14,733 nucleotides of DNA from SZUA-22 sp039714835 (lineage in GTDB: Bacteria; Bacteroidota; Ignavibacteria; Ignavibacteriales; Melioribacteraceae): positions 1 through 14,733 of the forward strand of contig JBDLIN010000083.1 of assembly GCA_039714835.1 (NCBI GenBank), given 5' to 3'. The position numbers were made by a program, and so were the translations under genes. The notes under the pieces are model-generated. The model made no database searches and was not told where the DNA came from. It saw only the letters and a program-made list of their open reading frames with translations. Shown here piece by piece: positions 6,680 through 13,238 of this stretch. The first letter of the stretch is position 1; the number at the start of each line of letters is the position of its first letter.

Positions 6680-8899
6680 TTAAATCAAATGTCCCGCAAA
6701 CTCACTGGCATTGTGAACGAATATTGCTGTGTTAAATCCGCTTGCCAATTCAATTAACCGCTCAGCATATTGTGATTCTTCCCCAGCTTTTGCTTTCATT
6801 AACCCGAGAAAGACTATATCTGAATTCTTGCTATAACTATGCATGATTTCTGAAACTGTTTTATCGGGAGTTTTAATTATGACTTCAGTAGTTGCCTTTA
6901 TACGTGCGGCAGGAACAAGCTTATTTAAGCTGTTACTAATTTTATTGCGTTCGTTCTCATCTTGTACAATTGAACGTACAGTAATTTTTGCATCGCTCCA
7001 TTGGTTGTTTAGGTTTAGCAGATAAGCCAACAGCAGCATAAGATCACCATTATTCTGTAATCCGCGCCACCAAATATCAATCTGTTTTTCCTGTCCAGGT
7101 TCATGAGCCCAGTTCAAACGCGTGATAATAGTACTCCTACCGATTTCCGATGCCGATCGCATAATACGCAAAATTGATTCCAGCCGCTCACGTTTTTCTG
7201 ACCAGCCAAACATTATTGTATTGGATTGAAGTCCAGCCATGCCATTTGCCTGTACTACATCGATAACACCATTCTCGTAATTCGATACCACATCAACTTC
7301 GCTAAAAGCAATCAGATCTTCCTTTTTAAACATCTTATCCATTTCATTTTGTCTGCTTTTAATATCCACATCATCCTTCCCTAAATCCCCTACGACAAGC
7401 TGACATGCAGTAACTAGACCTCTGTTTTGATTAAACCAGTTAGCTAGACGGACCAAACCAATTCGTTTAGATGCATCTCCAACAAACAATAATATTTGAG
7501 GACGCCAATTGCGTGGATCGCTTTCGTGATTGCGAAGTTTAAGTAGAGAAAAACGTGCTAATGCAACCCACAATCCTGCTCGCACATCTCCCCACCGTTT
7601 TTTCATTGATCTGCGACGTAAGTAAGTATATAACATAAGTTCAAAAAATATTGCAATAACACAGGCTATTGGACTGATTAGAAACATGACTACAATAGCA
7701 CCCATTAATCCCAATAGAGAAATATACCATGGGACATTGATTGTGGGTCGAAATGATGGATCACCAGCTAATTTTTCAAGTGCTGCACTGAAATTTATGG
7801 TAACATAAAGTGTAAGAAATAGTATTGTTACAAACTGTGCCACCGCATTAAGTTCTCCTAGCATTACGGCTAATAGAGCAATTCCACCACTTACCCATGT
7901 TGCTATTGTTGGCTGCCCTGTTTTGGAAAGACGTGCAAAAATCCTTGGTGCTAATCCATCATTGGCAAGGGCTTGCAGCACTCGCGGACCACCAAGAACG
8001 CTTCCAAATGCAGAAGAGAGTATCGCTCCCCAAATACCGGGGAAAACCAGCCACGCACCAAGAACTGCCACTTTAACCCATATAATCCCAGGCTCGGCTA
8101 ATTCCTCAACGCTAACGCGTGCTGTAATAGCCAATAGAAAAAGAATGAAAACATATGTGATAATTCCGGTTATAACCGCCAGGATAGTTCCGCGTGGAAT
8201 TGACCGCTGGGGATCTTTCAAGTCACCGCTCATACCGATGCCGGCAGTAAACCCGGTTACCGCCGGGAAAAAGACAGCGAAAACATACCAAAATCCTTCC
8301 GGAGCTGTGCGGTAAGTCGTTGTTAATTCCGGCATCCGTAGATCACCGGAAAATACTCCAATTAACAGCGCGATCACTGATAACGCTACTGCTATCATAA
8401 TAGGAATTTGTAGCTTGAGCGCTAATCCGGCACTCTTGCCGGATACGAATGTAATGATGATGATGACAACAACCGCTATCATCTGAATTGTCACAGGAGT
8501 TACAGGACCCCATGCAGCAGGCCAAAATGCGATAACCGATTCTGCTAATCCAAAGCTATAAAACGTAATGCTTAAAGTTCGACTGAGAAAGAGCGGTATG
8601 CCGATCGCTCCACCAAGTTCTAATCCAAGACTTCTGGAAATCATAAAATATTCACCACCAACTCCTACCCGCATATTAGTGGCCACTGCAGAGGCACTTA
8701 ACCCGGTAATAAATGTGATGGAACTTGCTATTAAAACAACCAGGATTGTAACAGGTAAACCAAGATTTCCAACAACCCAGCCAAAACGAAGATACATTAT
8801 TAGTCCGAGAATTGTTAATACACTTGGTGTATAAACTCCTAGAAAGGTGCCGAATTTCTGGATAGGTTGTTTTTCTTTATTTGCTGAGGTTTTAACCAT
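6680..8899 (-). CDS. Cation-chloride cotransporter-like permease (SLC12 / APC superfamily)
   Basis: Inner-membrane transporter of 739 residues with about 12 membrane segments (roughly 20-430) and a long cytosolic C-terminal domain. The membrane part matches the SLC12 (NKCC/KCC) pattern: LTILGLIMYLRFGWVVG in TM1, TGLSASAVATN and GGEYFMISRSLG in the TM2-TM3 region, FFPAVTGFTAGIGMSGDL with DPQRSIPRGT around TM6, and a later INFSAALEKLAGDPSFRP block. The NWRPQILLFVG sequence opening the soluble domain resembles the NFRPQCLV segment of animal cotransporters. Substrate ions (K+, Na+, Cl-) are inferred from homology, and amino acid transport is the alternative. AGGA lies 7 nt before ATG. It converges with the barrel gene and diverges from icd. 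Sampled 60-bp stretches in the membrane part reach 52-58% GC, against about 27% in a sampled stretch of icd, which suggests transfer or distinct codon use. Confidence 0.85.
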   Translation of the reverse strand: MVKTSANKEKQPIQKFGTFLGVYTPSVLTILGLIMYLRFGWVVGNLGLPVTILVVLIASSITFITGLSASAVATNMRVGVGGEYFMISRSLGLELGGAIGIPLFLSRTLSITFYSFGLAESVIAFWPAAWGPVTPVTIQMIAVVVIIIITFVSGKSAGLALKLQIPIMIAVALSVIALLIGVFSGDLRMPELTTTYRTAPEGFWYVFAVFFPAVTGFTAGIGMSGDLKDPQRSIPRGTILAVITGIITYVFILFLLAITARVSVEELAEPGIIWVKVAVLGAWLVFPGIWGAILSSAFGSVLGGPRVLQALANDGLAPRIFARLSKTGQPTIATWVSGGIALLAVMLGELNAVAQFVTILFLTLYVTINFSAALEKLAGDPSFRPTINVPWYISLLGLMGAIVVMFLISPIACVIAIFFELMLYTYLRRRSMKKRWGDVRAGLWVALARFSLLKLRNHESDPRNWRPQILLFVGDASKRIGLVRLANWFNQNRGLVTACQLVVGDLGKDDVDIKSRQNEMDKMFKKEDLIAFSEVDVVSNYENGVIDVVQANGMAGLQSNTIMFGWSEKRERLESILRIMRSASEIGRSTIITRLNWAHEPGQEKQIDIWWRGLQNNGDLMLLLAYLLNLNNQWSDAKITVRSIVQDENERNKISNSLNKLVPAARIKATTEVIIKTPDKTVSEIMHSYSKNSDIVFLGLMKAKAGEESQYAERLIELASGFNTAIFVHNASEFAGHLI

Positions 8900-9104
8900 A
8901 ATTATTTCCTAAATAAGATAAGCAGAATATATAATATTAACTCCCAAATAATTTCTTGATTAATAAGTTAATAATAATTCAGTTAAAATTAATTATTCAG
9001 ATTGCTTTCCGTTCAAAAGTGAATTACTCTCAACAAAGATAAATCTCTGCAACTAGATATGAGCTTTTAGAATACATTTAATACTTTCCATGCTAAAACA
9101 ATCT

Positions 9105-9134
9105 TTTAATTATACCTAAAGATGCGTAATTTTG
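9105..9134 (+). promoter_or_regulatory. Candidate Bacteroidota-type promoter for icd
   Basis: TAATTTTG at 9127-9134 matches the Bacteroidota -7 consensus TAnnTTTG exactly. A TTTA at 9105-9108, 18 bp upstream, matches three of four bases of the -33 TTTG element. The placement would give a leader of about 40 nt before the icd ATG. The motif is short and the region AT-rich, so a chance match is possible. Confidence 0.35.
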
Positions 9135-9178
9135 CGGTTAGAAATTTGTAAAAATTTATTCAAAATATAGGACATACG

Positions 9179-11407
9179 ATGGAAAATTATAAGATTAATT
9201 GGACTAAAATTGATGAAGCCCCGGCTTTGGCAAGCTACAGTTTACTACCAATAGTTAAAGCCTTTACAAAAGGAACCGGTATAGAAATTGAGACAAAGGA
9301 TATTTCACTAACAGGTAGAATTATTGCAAATTTTCCCGATAACCTAAGTGATGATCAAAAGATCCCAGATTATCTAACTGAATTAGGCGAACTTGCAAAA
9401 ACACCGGAAGCCAATATTATTAAGCTTCCTAATATCAGTGCTTCCATTCCACAGCTGCAAGCTGCGATTAAAGAACTCCAGGATAAAGGGTACGAAATTC
9501 CTGATTATCCTGAAGAACCAAAAAATGATGAAGAAAAAGCTCTTCAAGCACGATTTGCCAAAGTTCTCGGTTCTGCTGTGAATCCAGTATTGCGTGAGGG
9601 GAATTCTGACCGCCGACCAGCGGCATCAGTGAAGAAGTTTGCTCAAAAAAATCCTCACAGAATGATGAAAGCTTGGCCGGAATCTGGATCAAAGGCTCGC
9701 GTAGCACACATGACCGAAAAAGATTTTTACGGTAGTGAGAACTCAAAAACTATGGATCATGATGATAAAGTAAAAATAGAATATGTTGATACTGATGGAA
9801 ATGTTACTCTATTAAAAGATAATTTAGAATTGCTTGAAGGCGAAGTTGTTGATACAGCAGTTATGAATGTAGCAGCATTAAGAAAGTTTTTTGCTGAGCA
9901 GATCGAAGAAGCGAAAAAAGATAACGTTTTACTATCTCTCCATTTGAAAGCAACTATGATGAAAGTTTCTGATCCTATTATGTTCGGACATGCTGTTTCT
10001 GTCTATTACAAAGATGCTCTTGACAAACATGCAGATACACTGAAAGAAATTGGTGCAAATGTAAATAACGGATTGGCTGATGTTCTAAATAAATTAGATA
10101 AACTTCCTGCAGATAAAAAAGCTGAGATCGAAGCTGACATCGAAAAAGTGTACGAAACTCAATCTGATCTTGCAATGGTAGATTCTAGATATGGAATTAC
10201 AAATCTTCATGTCCCAAATAACGTAATTGTTGATGCATCAATGCCTAATGTAGTTCGTGACGGCGGTAAAATGTGGAACAATGATGATGAACTGCAGGAT
10301 TGTATTGCAATGGTTCCCGATCGTTCTTACGCAACGATGTATGCTGAAATTATTGAAGATGCAAAACGCAACGGACAGTTTGATCCTTCGACAATGGGTT
10401 CTGTCTCAAATGTTGGTCTAATGGCAAAGAAAGCCGAAGAATACGGTTCACACGATAAAACTTTTGAAGCAGCAGGTAATGGTGTTATTCGTGTTGTTAA
10501 TAATTCGGGTGATACCATTCTAGAGCAAAATGTTGATACTGGTGATATCTTTAGAATGTGTCAGGCTAAAGATGAGCCAATTAAAGACTGGGTAAAACTA
10601 GCTGTTAATAGAGCCAAAGCTTCTGGATCTCCAGCTGTCTTTTGGTTAGATGAAAATCGTGGACACGATAAGGAAATTATTAGCAAGGTAAATAAATATT
10701 TGCCTGAGCATGATACAGCAGGGCTTGATATTAAAATACTAAAACCTGTCGATGCAATGAAATTTTCATTGGAGAGAATCAGAAAAGGATTAGATACAAT
10801 TTCAGTTACAGGAAATGTACTTCGTGATTATTTAACTGATCTTTTTCCAATTCTTGAATTAGGAACAAGTGCTCGAATGTTATCAATCGTTCCACTGTTA
10901 AATGGCGGTGGATTGTTTGAAACTGGTGCTGGCGGATCTGCTCCAAAGCATGTTCAGCAATTAGTAAAAGAGGGGCACTTGAGATGGGATTCATTAGGTG
11001 AATATTGTGCTTTAGTTCCTTCACTTGAGATGATCGCTGAAAAATCACAAAATGATAAAGCAACTATTCTAGCTGAGACACTTGATGTTGCTGTAGGTAA
11101 ATATTTAGAGAATGGAAAAACTCCTTCGCGAAAAGTAAATGAAATTGATAACAGAGGAAGTTCTCTCTATCTCACTCTTTATTGGGCTGAAGCTCTTGCA
11201 GAACAGACTAAAGATGAAGAATTGAAAAATCGTTTCACTAAAGTCGCAAAGGACATTACTGACAACGAAGCAGTAATAATTGAAGAACTTCTTGCTGCTC
11301 AAGGTAGTTCTGTTGATCTTGGAGGATACTTTCTCCCCAATGATAAACTTACTGAAGAAGCAATGAGACCAAGTAAAACTTTTAATGCAATTATTGATGC
11401 AATGTAA
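9179..11407 (+). CDS. icd: Monomeric NADP-dependent isocitrate dehydrogenase
   Basis: Cytoplasmic TCA-cycle enzyme that oxidatively decarboxylates isocitrate to 2-oxoglutarate with reduction of NADP+. At 742 residues it is the large monomeric type, unrelated in length to the roughly 400-residue dimeric enzyme. Diagnostic blocks are LPNISASIPQL from residue 83, EGNSDRRPAASVK at 140-152 (substrate and metal region), VDASMPNVVRDGGKMWN in the middle, VFWLDENRGHDKEI, and the C-terminal LGTSARMLSIVPLLNGGGLFETGAGGSAPKH (read in pieces). The ATG at 9179 has AGGA six bases upstream and a Bacteroidota-like -7 element further up. It is monocistronic: divergent from the SLC12-like gene and convergent with asnA, with a hairpin terminator just after the stop. 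No key residue appears to be missing. Confidence 0.96.
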   Translation: MENYKINWTKIDEAPALASYSLLPIVKAFTKGTGIEIETKDISLTGRIIANFPDNLSDDQKIPDYLTELGELAKTPEANIIKLPNISASIPQLQAAIKELQDKGYEIPDYPEEPKNDEEKALQARFAKVLGSAVNPVLREGNSDRRPAASVKKFAQKNPHRMMKAWPESGSKARVAHMTEKDFYGSENSKTMDHDDKVKIEYVDTDGNVTLLKDNLELLEGEVVDTAVMNVAALRKFFAEQIEEAKKDNVLLSLHLKATMMKVSDPIMFGHAVSVYYKDALDKHADTLKEIGANVNNGLADVLNKLDKLPADKKAEIEADIEKVYETQSDLAMVDSRYGITNLHVPNNVIVDASMPNVVRDGGKMWNNDDELQDCIAMVPDRSYATMYAEIIEDAKRNGQFDPSTMGSVSNVGLMAKKAEEYGSHDKTFEAAGNGVIRVVNNSGDTILEQNVDTGDIFRMCQAKDEPIKDWVKLAVNRAKASGSPAVFWLDENRGHDKEIISKVNKYLPEHDTAGLDIKILKPVDAMKFSLERIRKGLDTISVTGNVLRDYLTDLFPILELGTSARMLSIVPLLNGGGLFETGAGGSAPKHVQQLVKEGHLRWDSLGEYCALVPSLEMIAEKSQNDKATILAETLDVAVGKYLENGKTPSRKVNEIDNRGSSLYLTLYWAEALAEQTKDEELKNRFTKVAKDITDNEAVIIEELLAAQGSSVDLGGYFLPNDKLTEEAMRPSKTFNAIIDAM

Positions 11408-11429
11408 TTTATAGTCTTTGCAAATTGTT

Positions 11430-11461
11430 AAAGGAATTTTCGATTAATCGTAAATCCCTTT
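11430..11461 (+). terminator. Probable icd terminator hairpin
   Basis: AAAGGAATTT (11430-11439) pairs with AAATCCCTTT (11452-11461) with one mismatch, enclosing the perfect palindrome CGATTAATCG across a T-T mismatch. A short T-run follows (the 3' arm ends in TTT and two more T follow). It begins 22 bp after the icd TAA, which fits a factor-independent terminator, although the stem is AT-rich and the T-tract short. Confidence 0.5.
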
Positions 11462-11519
11462 TTCATGAATACTACTAAAAATTCTGTTTATCAAGTGTTT
11501 CTGTCGTTGTAATTATTTT

Positions 11520-11536
11520 GAAGTGCAAAGCACTTC
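11520..11536. repeat. Mini-hairpin A
   Basis: GAAGTGC and GCACTTC form a perfect 7-bp inverted repeat around AAA. It is the first of the mini-hairpin series downstream of the icd terminator, with AAA in the loop on the + strand and TTT on the - strand. A similar but weaker AAA-loop palindrome (AACTTA / TAAGTT) lies at 6622-6636 in another convergent gap. Confidence 0.6.
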
Positions 11537-11548
11537 CAATTTTAATAA

Positions 11549-11567
11549 CTATGGATGAAATCCATAG
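11549..11567. repeat. Mini-hairpin B, GAA loop
   Basis: CTATGGAT and ATCCATAG form a perfect 8-bp inverted repeat around GAA on the + strand. The flanks CAATTT (11537-11542) and AAATTG (11568-11573) are also complementary, so the stem can extend by six more pairs across a six-base bulge. The GAA triloop lies on the icd-sense strand. Confidence 0.65.
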
Positions 11568-11593
11568 AAATTGAATATTGAAAAACAATACCA

Positions 11594-11610
11594 GAACTAC
11601 GAAGTAGTTC
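11594..11610. repeat. Mini-hairpin C, GAA loop
   Basis: GAACTAC and GTAGTTC form a perfect 7-bp inverted repeat around GAA on the + strand, closed by a C-G pair. Flanking ACCA (11590-11593) and TGGT (11614-11617) can add four pairs across a three-base bulge. The core is an inverted near-copy of hairpin D. Confidence 0.65.
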
Positions 11611-11634
11611 AATTGGTTTTATGAAATTAACTTT

Positions 11635-11650
11635 AACTACTTTCGTAGTT
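11635..11650. repeat. Mini-hairpin D, GAAA loop on the - strand
   Basis: AACTAC and GTAGTT form a perfect 6-bp inverted repeat around TTTC, so the - strand (asnA-sense) reads a C-G-closed GAAA tetraloop. Its - strand sequence is nearly that of hairpin C on the + strand, with one extra A in the loop, so C and D can also pair with each other. Confidence 0.6.
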
Positions 11651-11675
11651 GTGTATTATGTTTAGATTGTATTTG

Positions 11676-11714
11676 CTCTGCACTTGCCTGCCTAACGGCT
11701 AGGCAAGTACAGAG
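11676..11714. repeat. Long imperfect palindrome E (CCTGCC type)
   Basis: The left arm reads CTCTG, a mismatched C, ACTTGCCT, then GCC. The loop is TAAC. The right arm reads GGC, a bulged T, AGGCAAGT, a mismatched A, then CAGAG. This gives 16 base pairs with one bulge and one mismatch, the strongest structure in the gap. On the - strand the loop is GTTA. The CCTGCC/GGCAGG core resembles dispersed palindromic repeats found between genes in this group, and the hairpin at 4365 looks like a diverged relative. Confidence 0.65.
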
Positions 11715-11726
11715 TTATTAAAAATT

Positions 11727-11743
11727 TGACTGCTTCGCAGTCA
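11727..11743 (-). terminator. Probable asnA terminator, GCGAAGC-apex hairpin
   Basis: TGACTGC and GCAGTCA form a perfect 7-bp inverted repeat. On the - strand the loop is GAA and the apex reads GCGAAGC, a sequence known to form an exceptionally stable DNA mini-hairpin. The - strand then continues AATTTTTAATAA, and the structure begins 27 bp after the asnA stop. Both points fit a factor-independent terminator for asnA. Confidence 0.55.
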
Positions 11744-11770
11744 TAGAAAATTAGGACTATTTACTCACCC

Positions 11771-12904
11771 CTACTCAATCACATGAATGTTTTTTGGTGC
11801 GCAAATATCTTTCAATTGTTTCGGCCAGACGGTTGCACTAACCTCTCCTAAATGAGCAGTTCGGAGAAGATACATATAAGTCCTTGACTGCCCAATACCA
11901 CCACCAATACTTAATGGAATCTCATCATTGAGTATTGCTTTATGATAAGGTAATTCTAAGAAATCTAATTGATCGGTTATTTCCAATTGCTTTTTCAATG
12001 TATCTTTGGTTACACGAATTCCCATTGAAGTGAGTTCATGGCGACGTTTTGTTACGGGATTCCAGACTAAAATATCACCGTTTAGACCGTACATTGTTTC
12101 CCCATTTTTAGTTACCGTTTCGGTTACCCAATCGTCATAATCCGCAGCTCTCATTTCATGAGGATATCCGTCTTTTAATATACTTCCAATACCAATAATA
12201 AAAACTGCCGGATATTCTTGTATAACTTTTGTCTCACGTTGCTTACGAGGTAGGTCCGGGTACATCTCCAGAATTTCTTCTGCATGAAGAAATGTCAATT
12301 CCTCCGGAATGCTTGGATATTTATCTGTGGCCAATTCAGGAAACAACTCTTTCGCATATTCACCTGCGCCATAGATCACTTTCCAAATTTTTCCCACCAC
12401 ATCTTTTAGAAAATCTAAGTTGCGCTGATCTGCAGTCATTACTCTTTCCCAATCCCATTGATCGACATAACTGGAATGATCATGATCGAGAAAATAATCT
12501 TTTCTCACAGCTCTCATATCGGTATTTATCCCTTCACCGATTTTACAATCGAATTGTTTAAGTGCCATCCTTTTCCACTTTGTTGCTGCTTGAACAACTT
12601 GAGCTTGAATTTTCTTTTCTAATCCCAAACCGCATTCAAAGTCAATTGGTGTGCGTGAGCCGTCACGATCCAAGTAATCGTTTACACCGCTCTCTTTATC
12701 GACGATCAAAGGAACTTGAACCATATGAAGATTTAGTTCTTTACAGAGATTATCTTCGATATATTGCTTTACTGCAAAAAGTGCATCCATTCTTTTTAAA
12801 GGCGGAAGTATCGGGGTATAATCGGTCGGTAATATTTTTTTAACTTCTTCGTAAGTGCTGATGCCGGGTCCTGCTAGATCAGCTGTTTTATCTCCACTAT
12901 TCAT
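11771..12904 (-). CDS. asnA: Aspartate-ammonia ligase (asparagine synthetase A)
   Basis: Cytoplasmic class II tRNA-synthetase-like enzyme that makes asparagine from aspartate, ammonia and ATP, releasing AMP and pyrophosphate. Diagnostic segments are ATKWKRMALKQF, GEGINTDMRAVR, the nearly invariant SSYVDQWDWERVM, MRAADYDDW, GLNGDILVWNPV, LTSMGIRV and SIGGGIGQSRTYMYLL. It has 377 residues, against about 330 in Escherichia coli. Part of the difference is an N-terminal extension of roughly 25-35 residues before the usual YTPIL start region. The long form is supported because AGGAGA lies six bases before the first ATG. The enzyme depends on free ammonia, not glutamine. It is monocistronic and ends in a compact hairpin. 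Identification is firm; the role of the extension is unknown. Confidence 0.95.
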   Translation of the reverse strand: MNSGDKTADLAGPGISTYEEVKKILPTDYTPILPPLKRMDALFAVKQYIEDNLCKELNLHMVQVPLIVDKESGVNDYLDRDGSRTPIDFECGLGLEKKIQAQVVQAATKWKRMALKQFDCKIGEGINTDMRAVRKDYFLDHDHSSYVDQWDWERVMTADQRNLDFLKDVVGKIWKVIYGAGEYAKELFPELATDKYPSIPEELTFLHAEEILEMYPDLPRKQRETKVIQEYPAVFIIGIGSILKDGYPHEMRAADYDDWVTETVTKNGETMYGLNGDILVWNPVTKRRHELTSMGIRVTKDTLKKQLEITDQLDFLELPYHKAILNDEIPLSIGGGIGQSRTYMYLLRTAHLGEVSATVWPKQLKDICAPKNIHVIE

Positions 12905-13238
12905 TGCTTATCTCCTAATATTTAAATGATAATACTCATTAGTTAATTATCGAGGAATAAGAATATGTAAATACTTTTTGAAGAACTATACTGCTTGTTA
13001 AAGTATTACCATGGAGATAATATTTTTTTCCAAAGATAGTTTTTACACAAAGAGAGGCATGTAAGAATAAGTAATATTTTTCTAAATAATGTCATATGAA
13101 AAATATGTTTACTATTCACTAAATAATGATATTGAATTATACGATATAAATCAAATCTTTGTATATGTATCTTATAATTATATTAAAATACCCTCTTTTT
13201 TTCAGAATACGGATCTTAAAAAATTCAACAATACGATA
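12905..13238. other. Intergenic region upstream of asnA
   Basis: This 334-bp, very AT-rich stretch separates the end of the beta-propeller gene from the start of asnA, both on the - strand. It must hold the asnA promoter. AGGAGA at its left end is the asnA ribosome binding site. A - strand TATCTTTG (13031-13038) fits the Bacteroidota -7 pattern TAnnTTTG about 125 bp upstream of the ATG, but no matching -33 element was found. No convincing hairpin terminator for the beta-propeller gene, no open reading frame and no RNA gene were seen. Confidence 0.5.

Larger units (their letters stand above)
11408..11770. other. Convergent intergenic region filled with mini-hairpins
   Basis: This 363-bp gap between the stops of icd (+) and asnA (-) shows no coding capacity, but it holds seven separate inverted repeats: 11430-11461, 11520-11536, 11549-11567, 11594-11610, 11635-11650, 11676-11714 and 11727-11743. 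All except the sixth have short stems with 2-4 nt loops. The second to seventh are separated by only 12-26 bp. The outermost two look like the terminators of icd and asnA. The rest exceed what termination would need. See the individual entries. Confidence 0.75.

Noticed and set aside
7923..8315. A 130-codon open frame on the + strand inside the SLC12-like gene.
   Set aside because: It is antisense to a well-supported conserved membrane domain, its translation is low-complexity Arg/Pro/Ala/Thr-rich, and it lies in the GC-richer part where stops are rarer.
11520..11743. The cluster of repeats was considered as a CRISPR array.
   Set aside because: The elements are different palindromes of unequal length, not identical direct repeats with regular spacers, and no cas gene is nearby.
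12229..12843. Two consecutive + strand open frames antisense to asnA.
   Set aside because: They overlap conserved AsnA coding sequence, have no ribosome binding site worth noting, and their translations resemble no known family.
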